Below, in pieces: positions 55,316 to 63,947 of a DNA stretch of 64,000 nucleotides (the stretch's first letter is position 1; every line of letters starts with the position of its first letter). The notes under the pieces are model-generated. The model saw only the letters and a list, made by a program, of their open reading frames with translations. It made no database searches and was not told the DNA's origin. The DNA is from Deltaproteobacteria bacterium (GTDB taxonomy: Bacteria > JADJOY01). Made by a program: the position numbers and the translations under genes. The stretch covers positions 186,001 through 250,000 of the forward strand of contig JADJOY010000020.1 in the NCBI GenBank assembly GCA_016713535.1, given 5' to 3'.

Positions 55316-56433
55316 CCGCCTTCGACCTCACCCAGCACGTCCACCGCCGCTGGAACCCGCTCGCGGGAGAGTGGGTGCTGGTGTCGCCCCACCGCACCCA
55401 GCGCCCGTGGCAGGGCCAGTCCGAGAAGATCGCCGCCGCGGAGCGACCGCCGTTCGATCCCACCTGCTACCTGTGCCCCGGCAACCCGCGCGCCGGTGGC
55501 GCGGTCACTCCGCCCTACGAGCACACCTACGTCTTCGACAACGACTTCCCCGGGCTCCTGCCCGACGCGGTCGAGGGCGAGGTCGACGCGGTGGGCGGGC
55601 TGGTCCACGCCGAACCCACGCGAGGCGTGTGCCGGGTGGTGTGCTTCTCGCCGCGCCACGACCTGAGCCTGGGCCAGCTCTCGATGACCGAGGTGCGGCG
55701 CGTGATCGACGCGTGGGCCGACGAGACCCAGGTGCTCGGCGCACGCGACTACATCGCCAACGTGCTGGTGTTCGAGAACCGTGGCGCGATGATGGGTGCG
55801 TCGAACCCGCACCCGCACGGGCAGATCTGGGCCACCGAGCAGATCCCCAACGAGATCGCGCGCGAGCTACGCACCCAGACCGCGTACCACGCGCGAACGG
55901 GGCGCCCGCTCCTGCTCGACTACCTCGCGCACGAGCTCGCCGAGGAGAAGCGGCTGGTGCTCGTCAACGACCATTTCGTGGCGCTGGTGCCGTTCTGGGC
56001 GGTGTGGCCGTTCGAGACCATGATCCTGCCGCGGCGCGCGGTGGGTGCGCTCGCCGACCTCGAGCCCGGCGAGCGCGACGCCCTCGCGGGCCTGATGCGG
56101 CGGCTCGCGGCGCGCTACGACCGCGTCTTCGACGTGCCCTTCCCCTACAGCCAGGGCTGGCACCAGCGCCCCACCGACGGCGGCGAGCACCCGGGCTGGC
56201 TGCTCCACGCCCACTACTACCCGCCGCTCCTGCGCTCCGCGACGGTGCGGAAGTTCATGGTCGGCTTCGAGATGCTCGGCGAGCCTCAGCGCGACATCCC
56301 GCCGGAAGCGGCGGCCGCGAAGCTGCGCGAAGTGGGGGATCCCCCCGAACCGTGGGGCGACGCCCGCACCCGCACCGTAGGGGCGGGGCAAGTCCCCGCC
56401 CGCAGCACCCGATCGGGGCGTCGACGCTCGTAG
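55312..56433 (+). CDS. galT: Galactose-1-phosphate uridylyltransferase
   Basis: It exchanges UMP between UDP-glucose and galactose-1-phosphate in the Leloir pathway. Zinc-binding Cys52 and Cys55 in [12 protein letters not shown], His116 in SPRHDLSL, and the catalytic HPH at 167-169 in [18 protein letters not shown] are all present; [10 protein letters not shown] and WHQRPTDG complete the family motifs. 373 residues. The final ~25 residues ([21 protein letters not shown]) are encoded by the GTAGGGGCGGGG-type repeat, not by normal galT sequence. It overlaps the preceding membrane-protein gene (ATGA). Confidence 0.95.
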   Translation: MTAFDLTQHVHRRWNPLAGEWVLVSPHRTQRPWQGQSEKIAAAERPPFDPTCYLCPGNPRAGGAVTPPYEHTYVFDNDFPGLLPDAVEGEVDAVGGLVHAEPTRGVCRVVCFSPRHDLSLGQLSMTEVRRVIDAWADETQVLGARDYIANVLVFENRGAMMGASNPHPHGQIWATEQIPNEIARELRTQTAYHARTGRPLLLDYLAHELAEEKRLVLVNDHFVALVPFWAVWPFETMILPRRAVGALADLEPGERDALAGLMRRLAARYDRVFDVPFPYSQGWHQRPTDGGEHPGWLLHAHYYPPLLRSATVRKFMVGFEMLGEPQRDIPPEAAAAKLREVGDPPEPWGDARTRTVGAGQVPARSTRSGRRRS

Positions 56434-56670
56434 CGGCCGCGAGGCCGCCGGGATCGGTGCGGATCGGCTCCATTTGCGCCCGCCGCTACACCTGCGAGCG
56501 AGCGGCTGGAGCGCGGCCGCTCCGTCGGCCGCCAGGGATCGATTGCGAATCCCCGGCCCGCCAGGAGGCGGGCCCTCCGAACCGGGGGCCAGGGCTCGGA
56601 CAGGGATCGATCCCCACGGCGACGGATGGGCCGTCGTCGTATCGCCGGGCACGCGACGCGTGCCCCTCCC
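56381..56670. repeat. Composite repeat block after galT
   Basis: In order: GTAGGGGCGGGGCAAGTCCCC with GCCCGC (56381-56402, inside the galT end), GGCTGGAGCGCGGCCGCTCC with GTCGGCCGCC (56513-56533), CGGCCCGCCAGGAGGCGGG with CCCTCC (56554-56578), a CAGGGATCGATCCCCACGGCGA linker, and CGCCGGGCACGCGACGCGTG with CCCCTCCC (56643-56670). The same modules, in the same order, recur around 57.4-57.56 kb and 60.46-60.74 kb. Confidence 0.85.
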
Positions 56671-56756
56671 TCCCGACCGCGCCCGCGGTCGGCTCGCCCG
56701 CGGTCGGGCACGCCGAAGCGCATCCCGCCGTGTTTCCCCTCGCGCACGTCGGCGGC

Positions 56757-57284
56757 TCACTTCGCCGCGGGCGCCTGCGCGGACGGGTCGGGCGAGAGGT
56801 GCTCGTGGACCGCGATCCAGCCTCCGGCGCGGCGCTGGAAGACGATCGTCTCGCGCTCGCGCACCGTGCTCGGGCCACTGTTCATGGTGAGCTCGGTCCG
56901 CACCGAGTGGCTGAACACGGCCACGTCGCCCAAGAGCTGCACGCGCTGGTTGGACGAGCGGCAGCCACGGACGTGGAAGCCGTCCTCCTTCTCCCACTTC
57001 GCCCACTCGGCCTCGTATTCGGCCCGGCTCTCGAGGCGACGCGGCGTGGTGTGGAACACGAACGTCGCCTCGGGCGCGAACCGTGCGAAGTAGGCCTTCG
57101 CGTCGTGGCGACCGAAGGCCGCGACGATCGCGTCGGCGGCCGCGGTCACCTCGGCGACCGTCCGCGCCTGGGGCGCGGGCTCGGCGTGCGCGACGGACGC
57201 GAGCGCGATCGCGCCGAGCGCCAACGTGGCAATGATCGTGCGTGAACGTGCTCCACCGAGGTGCCCTGCGAGTGCGATCGTCAT
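56757..57284 (-). CDS. Secreted NTF2-like (SnoaL/DUF4440-type) protein
   Basis: This encodes 175 residues with an export signal (TIIATLALGAIALASVAHA). The cone-like NTF2 fold is suggested by TVAEVTAAADAIVAAFGRHDAKAYFARFAPEATFVFHTTPRRLESRAEYEAEW and WIAVHEHLSPD. Members are ligand-binding or small isomerase-like; no catalytic residues can be identified. Flanked by repeat blocks on both sides. Confidence 0.8.
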   Translation of the reverse strand: MTIALAGHLGGARSRTIIATLALGAIALASVAHAEPAPQARTVAEVTAAADAIVAAFGRHDAKAYFARFAPEATFVFHTTPRRLESRAEYEAEWAKWEKEDGFHVRGCRSSNQRVQLLGDVAVFSHSVRTELTMNSGPSTVRERETIVFQRRAGGWIAVHEHLSPDPSAQAPAAK

Positions 57285-57404
57285 TCGGAGCTTTCGGTGC
57301 CTCGCGGGGAGGCGCGGGGAGGGTTCGGGCTGCGGCGGATCATCGGGTACGGGCGCACCCGCAGCAAGGCTGGTGTCTTCGTTCCTCGCACCTCACGCGC
57401 AGCC

Positions 57405-57563
57405 CCGGCCCGCCGGCGGCGGGCCCTCCAGACCAGGTGCAACGGTTCGGACAGGGATCGGCGCTGCGACGGCGCGCGGGCCGTCGTCGTATCGCCGGGC
57501 ACGCGACGCGTGCCCCTCCCGAGCGTGATCGAGCGGCTGGAGCGCGGCCGCTCCGTCGGCCGC
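57405..57563. repeat. Composite repeat block
   Basis: Contains GGCCCGCCGGCGGCGGGCC with CTCC (57407-57430), GTTCGGACAGGGATCGGCGC, CGTCGTATCGCCGGGCACGCG with ACGCGTGCCCCTCCC (57493-57520), and GGCTGGAGCGCGGCCGCTCC with GTCGGCCGCC (57535-57563). Compared with the block at 56.5 kb, the GGAGCGCGGCC module is at the other end, as if the unit had been permuted. Confidence 0.85.
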
Positions 57564-57569
57564 CGGCTG

Positions 57570-58775
57570 TTACCAGCGGCGGCGCCGCCACGCGAGCACG
57601 AGCGCCGCGGCGGGGACCAGGTAGAGGCCGAGGTCGACCGGGGCGCTCGCGCGGCCTTCGAGGCGGCCAGCGCCGCCCACGGCGGCGTTCGCCGACTGCG
57701 TGCCCTCGCAGGCACCGGGGGTGGCCGTGTTGCAGTCGTCGTCGAGGCCGTTGCCGGGGATCCGGTGGCGTCCGGATGAACCGAGCCGTTGGTGTCGTCG
57801 CAGTCGAGGTCGAAGTGGGCACAGCCCGGCGAAGCGGGGCTGCCGTAGCCGTCGCCGTCGCCATCCACGCACGCCACCGGGAAGCCGTTGAGCGCGTCGA
57901 CGGTGTCGAAGAGATCGCCCACCTCGTAGAAGTCGACGTGCACGAACGTGGGGTTGCGACCGTAGAGCGCCGCGCACTGCTCGGCCTTCTCGAGCAGGAA
58001 CGGGTTGGTGTTCGCCTGCGCCGCGAGCTCGGGGGTGCCACCGCCCACCAGCGTCGAGAGCCGGTGGTTCATCCAGAAGAGAGCGTTCGTGGGGCTGCCT
58101 CCGTCGATCGCGCACGTGAAGTCGGCGAGCGCGTAGGTATCCCAGGTGGTGTCGAAGCCGTGCCGGAACTTGAACATGTACCAGGGATGGGCGGCCTCTT
58201 CGTCGTCGTTCGAGAAGACCAGGAGCCGCTCGCCGCTGTCGATCAACGCCGCCAGCGTCGGCCAGGTTCCGCCCGGGTGCGCGTAGAGGGAGTCGCTCCC
58301 CGGATGCGCCTCGTCGAGCAAACCGGCAGCCGTGAAGGCGGTGCCGGCCTCGGCAGCGCTGACGAAAGAGTCGAGGTAGATCGTGACCACTTCGTCGGGG
58401 TGCGCGTCGAGGAAGGTCTTGATCTCGGCGAGACCCTGGGCGGCTGGCTTGTTCGCGATCGCGCACACGCCGTGGCAGAGCGAGACCACGCCGTTCCAGT
58501 CCCAGAAGTCGAGCTCGAACGCGCGCACGCCGGCGGCGAGCTGCTGGGTGATCGTCTGCGACTGGCTGGCGTTGATCGTGTAGCCCTCACCCGTGTTCGC
58601 GTGCGCGTTGTGGGTGCTCGGGAACGTGACCTGGTCGTAGCGGCGATCGCAGAGCCTCGACGCGGCCGTTGCACACCGAGGCGGCCTGCGCCGGCGTCAA
58701 CGTCCCCACGAGGATCCCGGCGGCGAGGGCGACGCCGGCGACGAGGTGGCGGATCATGCGGAACACGATCGACAT
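57570..58775 (-). CDS. Secreted phosphatidylinositol-specific phospholipase C-like protein with MopE-like repeat and C-terminal anchor (two frame breaks)
   Basis: A signal peptide follows ATG 58775 (MIRHLVAGVALAAGILVGTL, cut after AQA). After a frame break at 58655-58656 the PI-PLC X domain reads RRYDQVTFPSTHNAHANTG, with the first catalytic His, AFELDFWDWNG and SLCHGVCAIANKP with the second His. A MopE-like metal-binding repeat, CAHFDLDCDDTNGSVHPDA, then breaks frame again near 57763; the other frame continues IPGNGLDDDCNTATPGACEG. The end LGLYLVPAAALVLAWRRRRW is a membrane anchor with Arg-rich tail, like myxobacterial/PEP-CTERM-type sorting tails. About 400 residues. Confidence 0.75.
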
Positions 58776-58929
58776 GGACTCTCCGATGCGCGGCCTCGCG
58801 ATGAGTAGCTGGCGCGCGAACGAACGATCGTACCGACTCGCGCGAGCCGCGCTCAATCGAGCGGTCGTCGCGCGTCGCCGCCAGCGACCGCCCCTGTAAC
58901 GGAGTGAGCGGCTTGGCCGACTACCGCGC

Positions 58930-60431
58930 ATGGCTCGAGCGATCCACCCGGTGGCGCACCGATCGCGCCCCCCCGGCACGGCGGCGCTCGCTGGGCTCGC
59001 CGTGGTCGCGTGCGGGGCACTCGCGGCGAGCTGCGCGCCCCGGCCCGCCGCCCCGACCTCGACGGCCTCTACTCGCGCGCCGCGGCGTTCGAGTACCCCG
59101 AGCGGAACCCGGTCATCGTCATCCCCGGCATCCTCGGCTCGAAGCTCGTCGACGCCGCGACCGGCACGATCGTGTGGGGCGCCTTCGGCGGCGGCGCCGC
59201 CGATCCCGAGACGCCCGAGGGCGCCCGCCTGGTCGCGCTGCCGATGCGCGAGGGCGCGCCGCTCGAGGCCCTCACCGACGAGGTGCGGCCCGCCGGCGCG
59301 CTCGATCGCGTGAAGATCGACGTCCTCGGCCTCCCCCTCGAGCTCACCGCCTACGCGCAGATCCTCGCGACCCTCGGGATCGGCGGCTACCGCGATCAAA
59401 CACTCGCGCAGGCGGGCGCGATCCAATACGGCAACGGTCACTTCACGTGCTTCCAGTTCGACTACGACTGGCGCCGCGACAACGTCGAGAACGCGCGCCG
59501 CCTCGACGCCTTCATCCGCGAGAAGCGCGCGCAGGTGCAGCGCGAGATCGCGTCACGCTTCGGCGTGATCGATCACGACGTCCACTTCGACATCATCGCC
59601 CACAGCATGGGTGGGCTCGTGACGCGCTACTTCCTGCGCTACGGCACCCAAGACCTGCCAGCCGACGGATCGCTCCCCGAGAGCTCGTGGGCGGGTGCGC
59701 GCGCTACGTCGACCAGGTGGTGCTGATCGGCACGCCGAACGCGGGGTCGATCAAGGCGCTCCACCAGCTCGTCGAGGGCGCCGACTTCGGGCCGCTGGTG
59801 CCGCGCTACTCGCCGAGCGTGGTCGGCACGTTTCCCGGGCTCTACGAGCTCCTGCCGCGCGGGCGGCACGGCGCCTTGGTGCAGATCGAGGACGGCCGAC
59901 GACGACGCGAGCGCCACCGCGAAGCCGGCGCCGATCACCGACCTCCTCGATCCCGAGCTCTGGGAGCGGATGGACTGGGGGCTTGCCTCGCCGGCCCAGG
60001 ACGGCGAGCTCGCGCGCCTGCTTCCGGACGCGCCCGACGCGGGCGCGCGCCGGCGCGTGGCGCTCGATCACCTGCGCAAGTCGCTCGCCCGCGCCCGCCA
60101 GTTCCACGCGGCGCTCGATGCCCCCGGCGCGCTGCCGCGGGGGCTCGAGCTCCACCTGATCGCGAGCGACGCTCGCCACCGACGCGGTGTCGGCGGTCGA
60201 TCCGCTGACCGGCGCGCTCACACACCTCGCGACCGCTCCCGGCGACGGCACCGTCACCCGCGCCAGCGCGCTCATGGACGAGCGCCTCGGCCGCGCCACG
60301 TGGAGCCGCGGCTCGTCTCGCCGATCCCGTGGAGCAGCGTGACGTTCCTCTTCACCGATCACCTGGGTCTCACCCAGGACCCCGCGTTCACCGACAACGT
60401 CCTCTATCTCCTCCTCGAACGCCCCGGGTGA
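58930..60431 (+). CDS. Lecithin:cholesterol acyltransferase-like lipoprotein (several frame breaks)
   Basis: The lipoprotein signal AALAGLAVVACGALAASC starts at ATG 58930. The alpha/beta-hydrolase is like LCAT/phospholipid acyltransferases: NPVIVIPGILGSKLVD, FTCFQFDYDWRRDNVENARRL and the nucleophile IIAHSMGGLVTRYFLRY. Then RYVDQVVLIGTPNAGSIKAL, YSPSVVGTFPGLYELLPR and, at the end, FLFTDHLGLTQDPAFTDNVLYLLLERPG. These pieces lie in different frames: breaks near 59051-59054, 59675-59678, 59895, 60176 and 60299. Either several assembly indels or an inactivated gene; the total of ~500 residues and intact motifs favour the former. Confidence 0.7.
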
Positions 60432-60455
60432 GGCCGCCGCTACACTCGCGGTGCG

Positions 60456-60740
60456 ATCGGCTGGAGCGCGGCCGCTCGGTCGGCGCGAGGGATCGATCGT
60501 GGATCCCGGCCCGCCAGGGGCGGGCCCTCCGAACCAGATGCCAGGGTTCGGGCTGGGATCGATCGCCACGGCGACGCGCGGGCCGTCGTCGTATCGCCGG
60601 GCACGCGACGCGTGCCCCTCCCCCGATCGTCCGATTGGCCACGTCGATCGTAGGGGCGGGGCCCGTCCCCGCCCGCAACGTCCCGGCGAAAGCGCGCTCC
60701 CCGGCCCGCCGGGAGGCGGACCCTCCAGGCCGATCGAGAT
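60456..60740. repeat. Composite repeat block
   Basis: Modules: GGCTGGAGCGCGGCCGCTCG (60463-60486), CGGCCCGCCAGGGGCGGGCC with CTCC (60507-60530), CAGGGTTCGGGCTGGGATCG, CGCCGGGCACGCGACGCGTG with CCCCTCCC (60595-60622), GTAGGGGCGGGGCCCGTCCCC (60651-60677), and CGGCCCGCCGGGAGGCGGACC with CTCC (60701-60727). It separates convergent genes. Confidence 0.85.
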
Positions 60741-60747
60741 CGATCCG

Positions 60748-61289
60748 CTAGAGCGCCTCGATGTGGCGCACCAGCGCCCACATCTGCTCGCGCGCGAGGA
60801 AGGCGCCCCACGCGGGCATCGGCGACGGCTGGCCGTTTCGCGTCGGACCGCCCTCGGAGATCGTCTTGTAGATCCCGGCGCGCATGCGGTCGCCGCCGAA
60901 GAGGAAGCCCATCTTGGGGCCGAGCCCTCCCCACGCGCGCGGCGGTGGATCGAACCTCGCCACCGGCCCGTCGAGGCGCCCGGTCACTCCGTGGCAGCGC
61001 GCGCACGCGGTGTTCCAGATCGCCGCCGCTTCGGCGCGGGTGTGCTCGTCGGTGGCCGCGCCCGCGGGCGGAACGTCGTCTCGCAGCGCCACGTCGCGCG
61101 CCCGCGCATCTGCGGTCGGGATCCCGAGCTGGGCTGCGCGCTTGTCGAACCAGCGCGCGCTACGGTGCGCCTCGATCGAGTCCCCGGCTCCCCGAGGGCG
61201 ATCGGCTGGCTCGTGGCACAGCTCGCGACGAGCAACGCGACGGCCCAGCTTCGCCTCGACGTGGCGCGGAATCTCCAGCCGACGGCCAC
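60748..61289 (-). CDS. Monoheme cytochrome c lipoprotein (frame break at 61182-61185)
   Basis: From GTG 61289 the signal RATSRRSWAVALLVASC gives a lipoprotein. One extra base at the C4 run 61182-61185 joins QPIALGEPG with DSIEAHRSARWFDKRAAQLGI. The heme site is CARCHG in IWNTACARCHGVTGRLDGPVARFDPPP, with the Met ligand likely in SPMPAWGAFLAREQMWALV near the end. About 180 residues; a membrane-tethered class I cytochrome c. The enolase-superfamily gene ends 4 bases before its start, and moeA lies further upstream, so the three may be co-transcribed. Confidence 0.85.
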
Positions 61290-61292
61290 GGC

Positions 61293-62284
61293 TCACTCGT
61301 GGCGGGGGCCGTGGCCGACATGCGACACGTGCGGTCCGAAGCCGGGGAGGTCGATGCGCACCGCGAGTGGGGAGGGCTCGCGCGCCGAGTCCTCGTGGCG
61401 CGGAAGCGGCGCCACGTCGTTGGGCGCGTCCGGGCAGTAGAGCGCGGCCAGGAGGCGCGCCTGGTCGCGGCCCGGACCGAGCTCCCACATGCCGCCCACG
61501 TGCGCGGGCACGCCCGCGGCGCGCGTGGCATCGAGGCCACGAAGCGCCTCGAGCACGCCACCCATCCGCGGCGCCTTGATGCTGATCATCGCGCCCTGCT
61601 CGGCGAAGCGCGCGGCGTCGGCGGCGGAGCGCACGCCGATGTCGCGCGCCACCCGCGCCACCGTCGCATCGAGGTCCGCGGGCGGGTCCTCGATCCAGGC
61701 GTCGGGGAAGGCCGCCACCAGACGCTCGACCAGCGCCTCGTCGCCACGCTCCTTGAGGTCGAGCATGTCGACCGACTCGGTCGCGACCAGCTCGGCGACG
61801 GCGGTGTCGCTCCACTCAGGATCGACGTCGACCTGAAGCGCGCGCCCACGTTGTGCGCCTGGATCTCGGCGAGGCGCGCCCCGGGATCGAGCACCGCGTC
61901 GAACGAGACCACGTAGCGCACCGGGATCACTCCGGAACCTTCGACCTCGGCGATCTCGAAGAGGCTCTTCCCTGCCTGTCGGAGCGCCAGGTCGACGAGC
62001 GCGCTCTCGAGCGCCGCGTGCGCGTACGGATCCGCCTCGGGGCTCACGAGCTCGCTCACCGCGCCGCTCTTCGCCATCAGGAGCTCGCCGACGCTCGCCG
62101 CGAAGCGGTCCTGCACCGCGAGCGTCCACGACACGTTCTCGCCGCGCCCGACCTCGCCGCGCCAGGCGAGCACCACCACCGCCATCGGCCGCTTGCCGCC
62201 CGGGTAGGCCTCGACGTCGACCTCGACGACCTCGCAGAACACCCGCTCGACGCTCACCGGGAGCGCTGCGAGCCGCCGCGCCAA
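61293..62284 (-). CDS. Enolase-superfamily (mandelate racemase/muconate-lactonising-like) protein (frame break at 61845-61847)
   Basis: About 330 residues from TTG 62284. The N-terminal cap-like part includes RVFCEVVEVDVEAYPGGKRP and LESALVDLALRQAGKSLFEI; the barrel contains QVDVDPEWSD (first metal Asp region), DAWIEDPPADLDATV (metal Glu), and AMISIKAPRMGGVLEALRGL (Lys end). They are in two frames joined by one extra base at 61845-61847. Members abstract an alpha-proton from carboxylates. The substrate is unknown. Start codon TTG is supported by AGGTGA close upstream, though spacing is short. Confidence 0.75.
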
Positions 62285-62298
62285 TTCACCTGGTGGGA

Positions 62299-63552
62299 TC
62301 AGAAGGGCCTCGCATCGCTGGCGACACCGCCGCCGCCGAGATACATGGCGTCGATGGTCTCGCCCGCTTTCATGCCGGCGCGGTCGGCGGGGACCACGAG
62401 GAGCGCGTTGGCGAGCGACATCGAGCGCAAGATCCCCGAGCCCTGCGGCCCGGTGGTACGCGCCCGCGCCACGCCATCGCGCTCCTCGACGATGCCACGC
62501 AGGAAGTGGGTGCGCCCGGGGTGCGTCTTCACGTCCTCGTCGAGGATCGCGCCGAACACGCGCCGGAACACTTTCCGGTGGCCCGCCATCTTGAGCAGCG
62601 CGGGCCGCACGAAGAGCTCGAACGACACCATCGAGGACACCGGATTACCGGGCAGCCCGAACACCGGCTTGTCGCCGAGCTGACCGAACGCCAGCGGATG
62701 CCCCGGCTTCATCGCGACCTTCCAGAACGTCATCGCGGTGCCGAGCTCCTCGAGGATCTCCTTCACGTAGTCGTGATCGCCGACACTGACGCCCGCGCTG
62801 GTCACGACCACGTCCGCGGTGAGCGCGCGCTTGAGCTTGGCGCGCAGGTCGTTGCGATCGTCGCGAGCGATGCCGAGGTTGCGCGGCACGCCGCCGGCTT
62901 CGCGCACCAGCGCCGCGAGCGCGTGGCCGTTCGAGTTCACGATCTGGTGCGGCTCGAGGCGCTCGCCCGGCTCGACCAGCTCGTCACCGGTGGCGAGGAT
63001 CGCGACCACCGGGCGCACCAGCACGTCCACGAACGAGCGCCCGATCGCCGCCGTCACGCCGATCTCGGCCGGGCCGATCAGCTTGCCCGGCTCGAGCACC
63101 GGTGCGCCCGCGCGCAGGTCCTCGCCGGCGCGGCGCACGTCGCGGCCGAGCTCGGCGGCGACGCGGATCTCGACCCTGCTTCCCGCCTCGGCGGGGTGCG
63201 TGTCCTCGATGCGGACGATGGTGTCGGCGCCCGCCGGCAGCGGCGCGCCGGTCATGATGCGCGCGCTCTCGCCGGGACCGACGGTGCGCTTCGGCATGCG
63301 GCCCGCCGGGATGTCCTCGACGACGTCGAGGACCGCGGGAGCCTCCGGGGTGGCGCCCGCGAGGTCCGCGGCGCGCACCGCGAAGCCGTCCATGGCGCTG
63401 TTGTCCCACGGCGGCTGATCGCGCGGCGCGATCAGGGTCTCGGCGAGCACCCGCCCGAGGGCCTCACCGAGCGCCACGCGCTCGACGGGCAACAAGCGGA
63501 TTCGTTCCAGGATGCGGTCGCGCGCCTCGCGCACCGAGATGGACTTGTTCAT
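62299..63552 (-). CDS. moeA: Molybdopterin molybdenumtransferase
   Basis: This encodes 417 residues; inserts molybdenum into molybdopterin to make Mo cofactor. The family start SVREARDRILERI, the conserved DQPPWDNSAMDGFAVRAADL (catalytic Asp region), the gephyrin-like MPT-binding core VRPVVAILATGDELVEPGERL with TSAGVSVGDHDYVKEIL, and FGLPGNPVSSMVSFELFVRPALL are all present. A modest C-terminal beta domain ends GGGVASDARPF. It implies that the host makes molybdoenzymes. Located 14 bases upstream of the enolase-superfamily gene start; the DUF309 gene is further upstream on the same strand. Confidence 0.96.
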   Translation of the reverse strand: MNKSISVREARDRILERIRLLPVERVALGEALGRVLAETLIAPRDQPPWDNSAMDGFAVRAADLAGATPEAPAVLDVVEDIPAGRMPKRTVGPGESARIMTGAPLPAGADTIVRIEDTHPAEAGSRVEIRVAAELGRDVRRAGEDLRAGAPVLEPGKLIGPAEIGVTAAIGRSFVDVLVRPVVAILATGDELVEPGERLEPHQIVNSNGHALAALVREAGGVPRNLGIARDDRNDLRAKLKRALTADVVVTSAGVSVGDHDYVKEILEELGTAMTFWKVAMKPGHPLAFGQLGDKPVFGLPGNPVSSMVSFELFVRPALLKMAGHRKVFRRVFGAILDEDVKTHPGRTHFLRGIVEERDGVARARTTGPQGSGILRSMSLANALLVVPADRAGMKAGETIDAMYLGGGGVASDARPF

Positions 63553-63589
63553 CGGATCACTACCTGCGGGTGCGGTGGCCGCGAGCCGT

Positions 63590-63871
63590 TCATGGCATGC
63601 ACCGGGGAATACGCGGGGGCGTGCCCTCGGGCCAGGCGCTGAGCCCGGCCCGATCGCGCTCCTCGGCGCGCTCGAGCCAGCCCTCGATCGTGGCGAGCAG
63701 CGCCGCGACGTCGACGCCGCGGTGGCCGGGAGGGAACGACGCGAGCCGCTCGCAGCCCTTCGCGAAGAGCTTGCGCGCGCCGCTCAGCTGACCGAGGCGC
63801 GCCTTGTGAAGTGACACGCCGGCTTGCAGCAAGCCCTGGAAGAAGCCTCGCTCGGGAGGCGTCCGGCTCAC
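63590..63871 (-). CDS. DUF309-family protein, apparently N-terminally short
   Basis: This encodes 93 residues from GTG 63871. ERGFFQGLLQAGVSLHKARL, SGARKLFAKGCERL and FPPGHRGVDVAALL match DUF309, a small helical family of unknown function. The usual N-terminal FEAHEVWEExW segment is missing; upstream frames do not supply it, so the N-terminus may be lost or hidden by another frame break. A 37-bp gap separates it from moeA on the same strand. Confidence 0.7.
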   Translation of the reverse strand: MSRTPPERGFFQGLLQAGVSLHKARLGQLSGARKLFAKGCERLASFPPGHRGVDVAALLATIEGWLERAEERDRAGLSAWPEGTPPRIPRCMP

Positions 63872-63947
63872 CTCGCAGGTCCGCGGAGGCGGGTGTTATG
63901 GTTCCGCGGCCTTTTCCTCGCCATCGCGATCCTCGCCGAGAAGCCCC

